Notes under the pieces: generated by a model | The model's input: the letters and a program-made list of their open reading frames with translations, nothing else | Databases searched by the model: none | Told to the model about the DNA's origin: nothing | NCBI GenBank assembly: GCA_963712065.1 | Contig: CAVQGM010000002.1 | Location: 1 to 64,000, forward strand | Source of the DNA: CAVQGM01 sp963712065 | Lineage (GTDB): Bacteria > Actinomycetota > Acidimicrobiia > Acidimicrobiales > Acidimicrobilacustridaceae | Direction of reading: 5' to 3' | Length of the DNA stretch: 64,000 nt | Program-made: the position numbers and the translations under genes | Shown: positions 17,882 through 27,629 of the stretch, piece by piece | Numbering within the stretch: position 1 is the first letter of the stretch | Layout: every line of letters begins with the position of its first letter

Positions 17882-19147
17882 GCAGTCCTTCCGACACGCG
17901 CCCGACCGACCGCTCGCCCGCCGGCTACTGGCCGAGCGCGTGGCCCGGCGAGGACGGCGGCCCCGCCCGTCGCCAGGCGCCACATGCCGGCGCGGGACTG
18001 GGACTCGGGCCGGGCGACGAGCTGCGGGCGACCAACCGGGCACTGTTCGGGTCGAACATGGTGGTGCAGCGCGACCCCGGCGAGCTCTATGTGCACGGCG
18101 CGGCCATGACCGAGGGCACCGCGTGGGTCGAGCGCATCGACCCGACCACCCTCGACCCGCTCGACTCGCACGCCTGATCTGTCCGCCGGCCCGTGGTGGC
18201 CGGGTGGGCTGGCGGTGCACGCCAACGGCTCGCTCTACTCGACCCAGGGTCGCTGGTGCCACCGACTCGCGCCCGATTGCTCGGTGCTGGCGGCGAGAGA
18301 GCTCCCCCGCGATCGCCCCTACAACTCGCTGCTGGTGCTGCCCGACGGCCATCTCGTCATGAAGGACTTCATCCTCGACGGCGCCGAAGGCTCGGAGCTG
18401 GCGGTGCTCGAGCCCGAGGGCCTCGAGATCGTCGATCGGCTGGTGCTTCCCGAGGGCTCCATCGCCCGGCTGTCGGCGCTCGATGACCGCGTGATCGTCG
18501 TCGGCGATCACTCGCTGTTCGTGGTGGCTTGGGATGGCACCCGGCTCTCGGTCGACGGCCCGCCCGCCACCTATCGCACCATCGAGGGGCAGACCTTCGG
18601 CTGGGATGCGGTCGTCGATCTCGGCGCCGCATGGTTCCTCGACAACGGGGCCGGCACCGACACCCAGTTCGGCGGTTGCTTCCGGGGCAAGACCGCGTCG
18701 GAGAGTCCGCTCCACCTGGTGCGCGTCGACCTGGCCGACCGCACGACCACCCTCTCGGAGGTGGTGGGCGAACCCGGCGGCATCGTCGCCAACCCGCCCG
18801 TGGTCGACGGCGAGCGCCGCATAGCGGTGGGCTACGACAGCGGGCACGGCGGCATGACCGCCTGGCGCGTCGCCGTCGACGGCTCCACCGACGTGCTCTG
18901 GCGGCGCCAGCAGAACCAGGCCGGCCACATGATCCGCTGGGCCGACACCGGCGAGCTGCTGAGCTACGACTACGACACCGAGCGGGCGCTGGAGCGAGTG
19001 GTCGTGCTCGACATCGAGTCGGGCACCGAGCTCGGGCGGGTCGACACCGAGAGCCCCGTGCAGTCGGTGCTCTTCCCTTGCCCGGGATGGGATCGCGACG
19101 CGTACGTGGTGACCTTCACGACGCTCACCCGCATCGCCGCCGTTTGA
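17878..19147 (+). CDS. Predicted beta-propeller-like protein (frameshifted)
   Basis: About 422 residues once the frame break near 18175 is repaired: an inserted T turns HADLSAGPWWPGG into an early stop. Repeating short beta blades of the type LLVLPDGHLVMKDF, VVGDHSLFVVAWDG, TDTQFGG and GYDSGHGGMTAWRVAVDG suggest a propeller. No signal peptide. The family is not recognised. Its ATG overlaps the sulfatase stop, so its product may act with the sulfatase, for example on the desulfated product. 1270 nt is 3n+1. Confidence 0.7.
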
Positions 19148-19149
19148 CG

Positions 19150-20071
19150 TCAGCGATCGAGCAGCGACGCGCCACCGGCGTCGTGCAGCAAGAAGCGCGC
19201 CCCCTCCCGCCCGAGGCCCGGCCCGTCGTCTCCCGCGAGGCGATGACGCAGCACCAGGTGCCCGTCGAGCGACGCGAGCAGCACGTCGAGCGTCACGACG
19301 CCCTCGGGATCGACAGTGGCGAACGCGCCGGCCGGCAGGTCGCAGTCGCCCCCGAGCTCACCGAGGAAGGCTCGCTCCGCATCGACCGCTCGACGCGAGG
19401 GCGTGTGCTCGATCGCCGACAGGAGCGTGAGGGCCGATTGATCGTCCGAGCGACACTCGACCGCGAGGGCGCCCTGGGCCACCTGGGGAAGCATCACCTC
19501 GGGCGAGAGGATCTCGTGATCGACGTCGACCAGGTCGATGCCGAGCCGCACGATGGCCGCCACTGCCATGACGATGGCGCCTCCGTCGGGGATCTTGTCG
19601 AGGCGGGTGGCGATGTTGCCGCGCAGCCCGGCGAAGGTGAGGTCGGGACGCAGCCAGGCGAGCTGAGCCCGCCGGCGCACCGAGCCGGTGGCCACCGTGC
19701 GCTCCCGGGGCCAACGCGGCGAGCGAGCGACCCACCAGCACGTCGCGCGGATCGGCCCGCTGCGGTACGGCGCCGAGGACGAGCCCGTCGACATCGGTGG
19801 ACGGCAGATCCTTCGCGGAATGCACCGCGAGATCGGCGCGGCCGTCGAGCACCGCGGCCTGCACCTCCTTCACGAACACCCCTTTGCCGCCCATCTCCCA
19901 GATCGGGATGTCGAGACGACGGTCGGCGGTGGTGTCGACCACCACCACCTCGGTGTCGAGGTCGATGTCGACCACCGTGGCGGCACGCCGCAGCAAGCGG
20001 ATGACGTGGTTGGTCTGCCAGCGGGCGAGGGCGCTACCTCGGGTGGCGAGGCGCAGCGTGAGGCGGGGCAC
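19150..20071 (-). CDS. hemC: Hydroxymethylbilane synthase (porphobilinogen deaminase, frameshifted)
   Basis: About 306 residues. It starts MPRLTLRLATRGSALARWQT and contains FVKEVQAAVLDGRADLAVHS, KDLPSTDV and the cofactor-attachment Cys in LGGDCDLPAGAF. The enzyme joins four porphobilinogens to hydroxymethylbilane. The frame breaks near 19703 in a GC-rich stretch; removing one base joins LAALAPGA to TVATGSVRRRAQL. 922 nt is 3n+1. Last gene of the rex operon, 10 nt after hemA. An essential gene, so the break is almost certainly a sequencing error. Confidence 0.93.
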
Positions 20072-20081
20072 GAGGCCGGCG

Positions 20082-21341
20082 TCAGAGATCGAAGAGGTCG
20101 CGGAGCGCCTCGGCGAGCCGCTCGCCGCGTGGTGTGCCGGCGGCGTCCTTCAACCCGACGGTGGGGTCGTGCAGCATCTTGGCGACGATGCCCCGGGTGA
20201 GGGCCTCGACGGCCTCGGCCTGGCGGGCATCGAGCGTCGACAGGCGTGCCGCGAACCGCTCGAGCTCGGCACCACGCAGCGCCTCACCTCGTTCGTGCAG
20301 CGCACCGATGAGCGGAGCCACCTCGCGCGCCGTGCTCAGCGCGGTGTAGCGCACCAACTCGTCGTCGACGATCTCGCGCACCGCCATGACCTCACGTCGG
20401 CGCTCGGCCAGCCCGCGTTCGGCGAAGGCGCGCAGGTCGTCCATGTCGAGCAGGGTGACACCAGGCAGATCGGCGGCACTGGGGTCGACATCGCGCGGCA
20501 CCGCCACGTCGACGATGAGGAGAGGCCGACCGGCACGCGCCGACATGGCTCGATCGAGATCGGTGTGCTCGAGCATGATCGACGTGGCACCCGTGCTGGT
20601 GAGGAGCAGGTCGACGTCGGCGAGGGTGGTGTCGAGGTCGGCGAGGCGCACCGCCGCGCCACCCACCCGATCGGCCAGCTCGACGGCCCGCTCCCACGTG
20701 CGGTTGGCGATACGCATCTCGGCCACGTCCTGTTGGGCCAGCGCGCGCACCATGCCCTCGCCCATCTCGCCGGCGCCGAGCACCAGGATGCGACGCCCGG
20801 CCAGCGTGCCCAGCCGGTCCGCGGCCATGGCCACCGCGGCGGTGGACACCGACACGATGCTGCGGGCGATGCCGGTCTCGGTGCGGGCCCGCTTGCCCAC
20901 CTCGAGGGCGTGGCGGAACAACATGTTGAGCGACGAGCCTGCGGTGCCCTCGGCGCGCGCCTTCTCCCACGCGTGACGCACCTGGCCGAGCACCTCGGCC
21001 TCGCCGACCACCGCGGAGTCGAGCCCAGCGGTGACCGCGAAGAGATGGGCGACGGCCTCGTCGTCGTAGTGCACGTAGAGGTGGTCGCTGAACTCCTCGG
21101 GCGGCAGGTAGGCCATCTCCGACAGGAAGTTGCGGATGTCGTGGTAGGCGCCGTGGAAGCGCTCGGCGACCGCGTAGATCTCGGTGCGGTTGCAGGTGGA
21201 GAGCACCACCGCTTCGCTCACGTGCTCGCGGGAGGCCACGTCGTGCAGAGCCTTGGGCAGCCGCGACTCGTCGACCGTCATGCGCTCGAGCAGATCGAGC
21301 GGCACCGTTCGATGGTTCAGGCCGATGGCGACGAGAGACAC
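20082..21341 (-). CDS. hemA: Glutamyl-tRNA reductase
   Basis: 419 residues, full length. Catalytic Cys50 in VLSTCNRTEIY; glutamate-recognition motif IGLNHRTVPLDLLERM; NADPH motif ILVLGAGEMGEGM; DVAVPRDVDPS; and the C-terminal dimerisation helices. It makes glutamate-1-semialdehyde for C5 tetrapyrrole synthesis. The start lies inside the 3' end of the siroheme gene (25-nt overlap), so translation is coupled. Intact, unlike hemC. Confidence 0.96.
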   Translation of the reverse strand: MSLVAIGLNHRTVPLDLLERMTVDESRLPKALHDVASREHVSEAVVLSTCNRTEIYAVAERFHGAYHDIRNFLSEMAYLPPEEFSDHLYVHYDDEAVAHLFAVTAGLDSAVVGEAEVLGQVRHAWEKARAEGTAGSSLNMLFRHALEVGKRARTETGIARSIVSVSTAAVAMAADRLGTLAGRRILVLGAGEMGEGMVRALAQQDVAEMRIANRTWERAVELADRVGGAAVRLADLDTTLADVDLLLTSTGATSIMLEHTDLDRAMSARAGRPLLIVDVAVPRDVDPSAADLPGVTLLDMDDLRAFAERGLAERRREVMAVREIVDDELVRYTALSTAREVAPLIGALHERGEALRGAELERFAARLSTLDARQAEAVEALTRGIVAKMLHDPTVGLKDAAGTPRGERLAEALRDLFDL

Positions 21342-21952
21342 GCCTGGAGGCGCTCCTTGGCTTCGGCGAGGCGACCCTCGCGGACCAGGTCAAGCATTCC
21401 CGAGTCGAGGGCAGTTTGCCAATCAAGGCCCTCCGTCGTGCGACCCTCGGCGTGAAGTCGGTCACGCTCCGCAGCCACCAGGGCGATCAGGGCCTCGTAC
21501 TCGGGTCCGAGCTCCCCCTCGAGACGCCGGCGCAGCCAGGTGGCCACCGCCGGGCTCTGGCCGCCGGTGGAGATGGTGACGAGCAGCGGTCCCCGCCGCA
21601 CACGGGCGGGCAGCACGAACGCGCAGTTGTCCGGATCGTCGGCGCTGTTGACCCAGACACCGTGCTCCTCGCCGTCGAGGAAGACCTGTCGGTTGACCGC
21701 GGGATCGTCGGTGGCGGTGATGACCAGCCGATAGCCGGCGACCTCCCCGGGGCGATACGGACGCGCCTCGGTGGTGACCCCGGGCAGGGCGACGATGTCG
21801 TCGACGATGTGGGGGGCCACCACGTGCACCTCGGCGGATGCATCGAGCAGGCCCTGCACCTTCTGACGGGCGACCGCCCCTCCACCGACCACCAGGCATC
21901 GTCGGCCGTCAACCCGGAGGTTCACCGGGTAGAGGGGTCCGTCGACCGGCAT
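21317..21952 (-). CDS. Precorrin-2 dehydrogenase / siroheme synthase N-terminal domain protein
   Basis: 211 residues, with CLVVGGGAVARQKVQGLL (NAD site), VNSADDPDNCAFVLPARVRRG and STGGQSPAVATWLRR, the CysG-N/Met8p hallmarks. Oxidises precorrin-2 to sirohydrochlorin and may chelate iron for siroheme. There is no methyltransferase half, as usual for actinobacteria. Overlaps rex by 1 nt and hemA by 25 nt, so it is the second gene of the Rex operon. Confidence 0.92.
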   Translation of the reverse strand: MPVDGPLYPVNLRVDGRRCLVVGGGAVARQKVQGLLDASAEVHVVAPHIVDDIVALPGVTTEARPYRPGEVAGYRLVITATDDPAVNRQVFLDGEEHGVWVNSADDPDNCAFVLPARVRRGPLLVTISTGGQSPAVATWLRRRLEGELGPEYEALIALVAAERDRLHAEGRTTEGLDWQTALDSGMLDLVREGRLAEAKERLQACLSSPSA

Positions 21953-22770
21953 CAGCCGGAGCCCGCCTTGGCTTTGGTGCTGGCCTTGGTGGCCTTGGTG
22001 GCCTTGCTGGTCTTGGCCGGCCGGCCGCTCTTGGGCGCACTGGCCGATGAGGACGAGCCGTCGTCGGACGAGCGGCGGCGATCGTGGCCGTTGGCCGGTC
22101 CGCGAGCGCCGAGAGCTCGCCGCTCGTTGCCCTCGACCCGGCCGTGCTCACGGTAGAAGCTGAGGATCTGCAGCTCGAGCGCCAGGTCGACCTTGCGCAG
22201 GAAGGCGTCGGCGGGCACGTTGATGACGGCCGGGGCGAAGTTGAGGATCGACGTGACGCCCGCGGCGACCAGTCGGTCGGCCACCAGCTGGGCGCCGGCG
22301 GCGGGGGTGGCGATGATGCCGATGGCCACGTCGTGCTCCTCGACCACGGCCGGGAGGTCGTCGAGATGGCGCACCTTGAGACCGCCGAGCTCGAGGCCCA
22401 CCTTGGCGGGATCGGCGTCGATCAGGGCCGCCACGGGGAAGCCCCGCTCGCCGAAGCCGGCGTAGTTGGCGAGGGCCGCACCCAGGTTGCCGATGCCGAC
22501 GATGGCGACGGGCGAGTCGTGGGTGAGCCCGAGCTCGCGGCTCATCTGGAAGAGCAGGTACTCGACGTCGTAGCCGACACCACGGGTGCCGTAGGAGCCG
22601 AGGTAGGAGAGATCCTTGCGGACCTTGGCGGCGTTGACGCCGGCCATCTCGGCCAGGCGCTCCGACGAGATGGTGGTGATCTGGTCGTCGGCCAGCTCGA
22701 CCAGGCTGCGGAGGTAGACGGGGAGGCGGGCCACCGTGGCCTCGGGGATACGTCGCTTGCCGCGCTCCAT
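21952..22770 (-). CDS. rex: Redox-sensing transcriptional repressor Rex
   Basis: 272 residues. N-terminal winged helix (RLPVYLRSLVEL, VNAAKVRKDLSYLGSYGTRG), Rossmann NAD(H) domain (VAIVGIGNLGAALANYAGF) and the domain-swapping C-terminal helix. It has a ~55-residue low-complexity tail rich in Lys, Ala, Ser and Thr (KATKATKASTKAKAGSG), longer than in most Rex proteins and resembling basic nucleoid-protein tails. Rex senses NADH/NAD+. It heads a rex-cysG-hemA-hemC operon, the order known from Streptomyces, and probably represses itself. Confidence 0.95.
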   Translation of the reverse strand: MERGKRRIPEATVARLPVYLRSLVELADDQITTISSERLAEMAGVNAAKVRKDLSYLGSYGTRGVGYDVEYLLFQMSRELGLTHDSPVAIVGIGNLGAALANYAGFGERGFPVAALIDADPAKVGLELGGLKVRHLDDLPAVVEEHDVAIGIIATPAAGAQLVADRLVAAGVTSILNFAPAVINVPADAFLRKVDLALELQILSFYREHGRVEGNERRALGARGPANGHDRRRSSDDGSSSSASAPKSGRPAKTSKATKATKASTKAKAGSG

Positions 22771-22776
22771 CTCCGG

Positions 22777-22806
22777 AGGGTACCGCTCTCGTGCAGCCGT
22801 TCACAA
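22777..22806 (-). promoter_or_regulatory. rex promoter with overlapping candidate Rex operator
   Basis: Minus-strand TTGTGA (22806-22801), N18, TACCCT (22782-22777), then 6 nt to the rex ATG. TTGTGAA-CGGC-TGCACGA (22806-22789) resembles the Rex operator TGTGAA-N4-TTCACA, with one perfect and one partial half. It overlaps the -35 and the spacer, where binding would block RNA polymerase. Confidence 0.55.
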
Positions 22807-22860
22807 AGTCACAGGCTCGCCGGGGGAGGTGTCGATCGGCGCGGGATCGGCCAGTTCACC

Positions 22861-24181
22861 GGGGCGCCGAACCTTAATTATCTGCCCAGGTTTCCTGGTG
22901 ACTTCTCGGTCTGTTTCGTCTACACTCGAACACATGTTCGATGGCGTCGCACTCGTGGAGCAGGGCCGCAAAGCGGCCGGCGCGGACGTGTCGTTGTTGT
23001 CGGATCGCGAGCTGTGCGAGGCGGCTGCTGGCGCTCGAGGAGGCTCGCCGGCTGGTCGACGCGGCTGAGGGGCACGTGGTGGCCGAGCTCGAGAAGCGGT
23101 CGGTGTGCGAGCGTGATCACGGTCTGTCGACCGGTGGGTGGTTGGCGCGGGAGGCGATGCTGCCGCTCGGCGGTGGCCCGTTGTCGGGTGAAGGTGGGCG
23201 TCGAGCTGTCGGGCCGGTTCTCGTCGGTCGACGAGGCGCTGATCGACGGGCGGATCGGCTGGGAGCACGCCCGGGTGATCGTGGCCGCCGCGAACCCGCG
23301 GATCGTGAAGAAGATGGCCGACATCCAGGACCACCTGGTCGCTGCCGCTCGGGGCACGTTGTTCGAGCGGTGGCGCCGCGAGGTGGCCGGCATCGCCGAT
23401 CTGTTGGACGAGGACGGCGGCCACGATCCCGACGACGGCCTGTCGCGGAACCGGTTGTTGTTGTCGGGCACGTTCGGTGGCTCGACCGAGGTGTCGGGCC
23501 GGTTGGTGGGCGAGTGGGGCCTGGTGGCCCGCCAGGCCATCGACGAGATGGCCGCCGAGCTGCGCCGCGCCTTCAAGGCCGACCGCGAGGTGTGCCCCGA
23601 GCTGGTGATGCCCGACCCGTCCACCCTGCGGGCCCTGGCGTTCGTCGAGCTGTGCCGCCGCGGGCTCGGTGTCGACCTCGACACCACCAAAGCACCCCGG
23701 CCGGATGTGACCCTGGCCGTCAACGCCATGACCCCCAGTCGGGGGCGATCACCCCGACGGCACGGTCGTGCCCGACGACGTGAGCCGGGTGTTGCTGTGC
23801 GATCCCGATCTGCACCCCATCGTCTTGGACAGCTTGGGCATACCCGTCGACATGGGCCACACCGTCAGATACGCCACCGCCCGGCAACGACGAGCCATCG
23901 CGCTGCGCGACGGCGGCTGCGTCTTTCCCGGCTGTGGATGCCCCGCGGCGTGGACCGACGCCCATCACGTCGAGCACTACACCCCCACCGAAGGCCCGAC
24001 CGACATCGACAACCTCGCCGGACTCTGCCGACACCATCACCGGGTCACCCACCGCAACGGCTGGACCATGACCGCCACCGACGACGGCTGGTTCTGGTGG
24101 ACCACCCCAACGGGCGATCAGATCTGGAGCCAACGCCACGGCACCCAGCGCAGCTCAACGATGCGAGCCGGCCCCGCCCCC
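22861..24181 (+). repeat. Long direct repeat, copy 1 (promoter plus DUF222/HNH gene)
   Basis: About 1.32 kb very similar to 51989-53312. It starts at GGGGCGC, about 72 bp before the ATG, and ends shortly before the stop codon, where the two copies diverge. Covers the promoter and practically the whole gene. No terminal inverted repeats or target duplication were seen. Confidence 0.85.
22898..22926 (+). promoter_or_regulatory. Promoter of DUF222/HNH copy 1
   Basis: GTGACT-N17-TACACT with the ATG 7 nt behind the -10 box; a leaderless transcript is expected. The same bases recur at 52027-52055 in front of the second copy. Confidence 0.55.
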
Positions 24182-24190
24182 CGCGAGTGA
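22934..24190 (+). CDS. DUF222 / 13E12-repeat HNH endonuclease, copy 1 (three frameshifts)
   Basis: About 418 residues after repair. It starts MFDGVALVEQGRKAAGADVS; DUF222 helices (LALEEARRLVDAAEGH, GRFSSVDEALIDGRI, RWRREVAGIADLLDED) precede a C-terminal HNH domain with zinc cysteines (GGCVFPGCGCP), DAHHVEHY and LCRHHHRVTHRNGW. Frame breaks lie near 23025, 23190 and 23740; comparison with copy 2 shows one inserted base at each of the first two and two missing bases at the third. No premature stops besides those caused by shifts. Function of this multi-copy actinobacterial family is unknown. Confidence 0.8.
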
Positions 24191-25684
24191 TCAGCGCAGG
24201 GCGCGGCGCAGGACTTTGCCCGACAGGCCGCGGGGCAGCTCGTCGACGAACATCACCTTGCTCGGGCACTTGTAGCGAGCGAGTCGCTCGGTGCACCAGG
24301 CGACGATGTCGTCCTCCTCGGCGGCGCGTCCCGGTGCCAGCACCACGTAGGCCTTCACCGCTTCACCCGAATGCGGATGGGGCACGCCGACGACGGCGCA
24401 CGCGTCGATGGAGGGGTGCTCGATGAGCACGTCTTCGACCTCGGCGGGGAACACGTTGAACCCCGACACGATGATGAGGTCCTTGGCCCGGTCGACGATG
24501 AACACGAAGCCGTTGTCGTCGACCACGGCGAGATCGCCGGTGCGCAGCCAGCCGTCGTCGGTGAGCGCGTTGGCGGTGGCCTCGGGATCGTCGAGGTAAC
24601 CGCCGAAGACATTGGGGCCGTGCACCCAGATCTCACCAGCATCGCCCACGAGCACGTCGTCGCCGTCGGCGTCGACGATGCGCAGCTGCACACCAGGAAG
24701 CGGCAGCCCGATGGAGCCCCAAGGAGCTTCGGTGCCGGTGGCCGAGGTCACGACCGGAGAGGTCTCGGTCAGTCCGTAGCCTTCGTCCAGATGCAGCCCG
24801 AAGCGATCTTCGATCAGCTGCGCCGTCTCGACGGGGAGTTTGGCTGCGCCACTGACGGCCAGCCGCACCGACGAGAAGGCGCGTGGATCGACCCCCGGCA
24901 GGCTGCCCCATGCCGCCCACATGGTGGGCGGGCCGGTGACGATGGTGATGCCGTGCCGTTCGATGGCCTCGAGGCCCGAGGCGGGGTCGAAGCGCTCGAC
25001 CAACACGACCCGCGAGCCGGTATAGAGCGTGAGGCCCAGCACCACGTTGAGGCCGAAGATGTGGAACATCGGCAGCACGCCGAACACGACGTCGTCGGGT
25101 TGCTGGCGACGGCTCGGCACCTGCTGCACCTGCTCGAGGTTCGACAGCAGGTTGCCGTGGGTGAGCATGGCGGCGCGGGGTGCACCGGCGGTGCCGCTGG
25201 TGAACATGAGCACGGCCAGATCGGACGCTTCCCGATCGACGATCGGCGCCGGTTCGGCCGCGAGCAGGTCGTCGAGGCCGACGGCGTCGGGCAGCTCGAC
25301 TCCCGGCGCCGCGACGATCGTGTGCAGGTCGGGCAGACGGTCGCGGCGCAGGCCGGCCACCGACGCCTTGGCCGCCGGGCCGACGAGGAACGCCTTGGCG
25401 CCCGTGACCGCCAGCTCCCGCTCGAGGGCGGGACCAGGTGCCATGGGGTTGAGCGGCGCCGCCACCAAGCCCGCACCGATCGCGGCCAGGTAGCCCACCA
25501 CGAAGTACCAGTTGTTCCCGCAGGCGATGGCCACCCGGTCGCCGGGTTCGAGACCCAGCCCCTGCAACCCACCACGTAGCGCGGCCACCTGGCTGCGCAA
25601 CTCGCCGTAGGTCGTGGTCTTGCCGCGGCTCACGAGCGCCACGGCGTCATCAGGATGGGGATCGAGGATCGAGGCGAGGTTCAC
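24191..25684 (-). CDS. Acyl-CoA synthetase (AMP-forming)
   Basis: 497 residues from GTG 25684 (VNLASILDPHPDDA). ANL-superfamily motifs: MFTSGTAGAPRAAMLTHGN (P-loop A3), YGLTETSPVV (A5), GWLRTGDLAVVDDNGFVFIV (A7/A8) and the A10 lysine in PRGLSGKVLRRALR. It activates a carboxylic acid, probably medium/long-chain, to acyl-CoA. The frame is open up to an ATG at 25738, but TATCGT 9 nt before the GTG favours the shorter protein. It is convergent with the DUF222/HNH gene and stands alone. Confidence 0.9.
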   Translation of the reverse strand: MNLASILDPHPDDAVALVSRGKTTTYGELRSQVAALRGGLQGLGLEPGDRVAIACGNNWYFVVGYLAAIGAGLVAAPLNPMAPGPALERELAVTGAKAFLVGPAAKASVAGLRRDRLPDLHTIVAAPGVELPDAVGLDDLLAAEPAPIVDREASDLAVLMFTSGTAGAPRAAMLTHGNLLSNLEQVQQVPSRRQQPDDVVFGVLPMFHIFGLNVVLGLTLYTGSRVVLVERFDPASGLEAIERHGITIVTGPPTMWAAWGSLPGVDPRAFSSVRLAVSGAAKLPVETAQLIEDRFGLHLDEGYGLTETSPVVTSATGTEAPWGSIGLPLPGVQLRIVDADGDDVLVGDAGEIWVHGPNVFGGYLDDPEATANALTDDGWLRTGDLAVVDDNGFVFIVDRAKDLIIVSGFNVFPAEVEDVLIEHPSIDACAVVGVPHPHSGEAVKAYVVLAPGRAAEEDDIVAWCTERLARYKCPSKVMFVDELPRGLSGKVLRRALR

Positions 25685-25884
25685 CGGGCGCAAACGATAG
25701 CCAGGCCGGGACAGAGCCGCGGCGTGGACCGGCCTCACCGCGACCTCACCGCCGTCTCACCGCACTCCCACGGGCGGCGCCCACCCTCTGCCTCCAGATG
25801 AGAACCGCCGCCACCAGCGATCACTCAACCCCAGGCCCGATTCTGTCGAAGAACCGGGAGCGAGCGGGCGGACAGGGAGTCTCG

Positions 25885-26590
25885 ATGCGAGAACGAAGCA
25901 TGGCGAAAAGTATGGAAACGACACGAACCGGTCTCGGTGCCAGCGCTCGGCGGGCAGCCGTCGTGATCGCGGTGCTGGTGGCGATCACCACCACGGTGTT
26001 CACCCCGGCCGCCACCGCCCAGGGCGAGGCGGGCAACTGGTTGTCACAGGTCAACAGCCTGCGGGCGTCGCGCGGCGTGGCTCCGCTGCAGGTCGACGGC
26101 AACCTCACGGGCCTGGCCCAGAGCTGGGCCGACCACCTCGCCGCCCAGGGCGCGCTGTCCCACGCGTCGAACCTCGGCGCGGGCGTCACCTCCAACTGGT
26201 CGAAGCTCGGTGAGAACGTCGGCATGGGCGGCGACGTCGGCTCGATCATGAACGCGTTCGTCAACAGCCCCGCGCACTACGCCAACCTGGTCGACCCGGC
26301 CTTCACCCACATCGGCATCGGCGTCTCCTATTCGGGCGGCTTCCAGTTCGTCGCCCACCGCTTCATGGCGATCGCCGGCGGAGCACCCGCCACCCGCGCC
26401 GGCCCCGGCGCCGCAGCCCGCCCCCGCTCCGAGTGCTCCCCTCCCCCGATCGGCCCCATCGACGATCGCTCCCCTCACCCCTCCCCCCTCGATCCCCGTG
26501 ACCCCGGCGGCGCCGGTCGTGATCCCGCCGCCCGCCGAGCCCGGCCGAGTGGCCGCGGTGCTCGACGCCTTGCGGGTGGCCGGCGACTGA
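25885..26590 (+). CDS. Secreted CAP/SCP-domain protein (frameshifted)
   Basis: About 234 residues: MRERSMAKSMETTRTG, then a signal peptide (AAVVIAVLVAITTTVF, cleavage near AATAQG), then a CAP domain with SQVNSLRASRGVAPLQ, AQSWADHLA, LSHASNL and GENVG. The frame breaks near 26383. One surplus G joins AIAG to EHPPPAPAPAPQPAPAPS, giving a Pro/Ala-rich tail that ends VLDALRVAGD. 706 nt is 3n+1. CAP proteins are extracellular and bind lipids or envelope components. SD AGGGAG precedes the chosen ATG. Confidence 0.85.
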
Positions 26591-26630
26591 CGGGCCACGC
26601 TCCGGCTGCCGCCACGCCACACTTGAGACC

Positions 26631-27629
26631 GTGACTCCCGCCATCGAGACCGTCGACCTCACGCGTCGCTTCGCCAGCGGGCTGGCGGTCGACCGGGTCA
26701 CGTTGAGCCTCGACCCTGGTGAGGTGCTGGCCCTGCTCGGTCCGAACGGCGCGGGCAAGACCACCACGGTGCGCCTGCTCAACGGCGTGTTGCGACCCGA
26801 CTTCGGATCGGCACGCGTGCTCGGACTCGATCCGGCGGTGTCCGGCGACGAGGTGCGGCGGCGCACCGGCGTGCTCACCGAGAACGCCGGGCTCGACGAT
26901 CGCCTCACCACCCGCGAGAACCTCGAGTTCGCCGCCCGCATCCGTGGCCTGTCCGCCAAGGAGGCGCGCGCACGTGTCGGCGAGCTCATCGACCGGTTCG
27001 GCATGGCCGAACGGGCCGACGACCTCACGCAGGGCTTCTCCACCGGCCAGCGCAAGCGCGTCGCGCTGGCACGCGCCCTGTTGCACGACCCCGAGGTGCT
27101 GTTCCTCGACGAGCCGACGTCGGGCCTCGACCCGGCCGGCACGCGCGACGTCATCGACCTCATCCAGCAGCTCGCGTCGGAGGGGCGCACCATCGTGCTC
27201 GCCACCCACTTCCTCGGTGAGGCGGGTCGGCTGGCCGACCGCATGGCCGTGCTCCACAACGGCCAGCTCCGCGCCTTCGGCGCGCCCGACGAGATCGCGG
27301 CCGGCATCTGGGACGACATCTCGGCCACCATCGACCTCGGCGGTCCCGCCGGCAACGACGCTCTCGACGTGCTGCGCGCCACGAACGGCATCACGTCGGT
27401 GGCGCCGTCGGTCACCGGCGCCGACCTGCGGGTGACCGATCGTGAGGCGTTGGCCGCCGCCGTCGCTGCGCTGGTCCGGCGCGATGTGCAGGTGTTCGGC
27501 GCCGCCGCCCACCCGCCGTCGCTCGAGGACGTCTACTTCGAGATCGAACGGCGCATCCTGGCCGAGACCGGGGACCCGTCGTTCAGCGACGGCTTCGCCC
27601 GGCGTGACGCGATGGGCAGCAACGCGTGA
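26631..27629 (+). CDS. ABC transporter ATP-binding protein
   Basis: 332 residues, GTG start. Walker A GPNGAGKTTT near residue 40, degenerate signature FSTGQRKRVALARALL, Walker B VLFLDEPTSGLDP and H-loop ATHF. The C-terminal ~100 residues form the extension usual in drug/Na+ exporter ATPases (CcmA/DrrA type). Overlaps the permease start by 4 nt (GTGA), so the two subunits are translated together. Probably an exporter; substrate unknown. Confidence 0.93.
   Translation: MTPAIETVDLTRRFASGLAVDRVTLSLDPGEVLALLGPNGAGKTTTVRLLNGVLRPDFGSARVLGLDPAVSGDEVRRRTGVLTENAGLDDRLTTRENLEFAARIRGLSAKEARARVGELIDRFGMAERADDLTQGFSTGQRKRVALARALLHDPEVLFLDEPTSGLDPAGTRDVIDLIQQLASEGRTIVLATHFLGEAGRLADRMAVLHNGQLRAFGAPDEIAAGIWDDISATIDLGGPAGNDALDVLRATNGITSVAPSVTGADLRVTDREALAAAVAALVRRDVQVFGAAAHPPSLEDVYFEIERRILAETGDPSFSDGFARRDAMGSNA

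Noticed and set aside
22861..24190. DUF222/HNH genes as a transposon or group II intron
   Set aside because: No terminal inverted repeats, no target duplication and no reverse transcriptase; homology ends inside the coding sequence.
22084..24426. Long plus-strand frame opposite rex continuing through the DUF222/HNH gene
   Set aside because: The first part is antisense to rex with Arg/Ala-biased composition; only the DUF222 segment is coding, in pieces.
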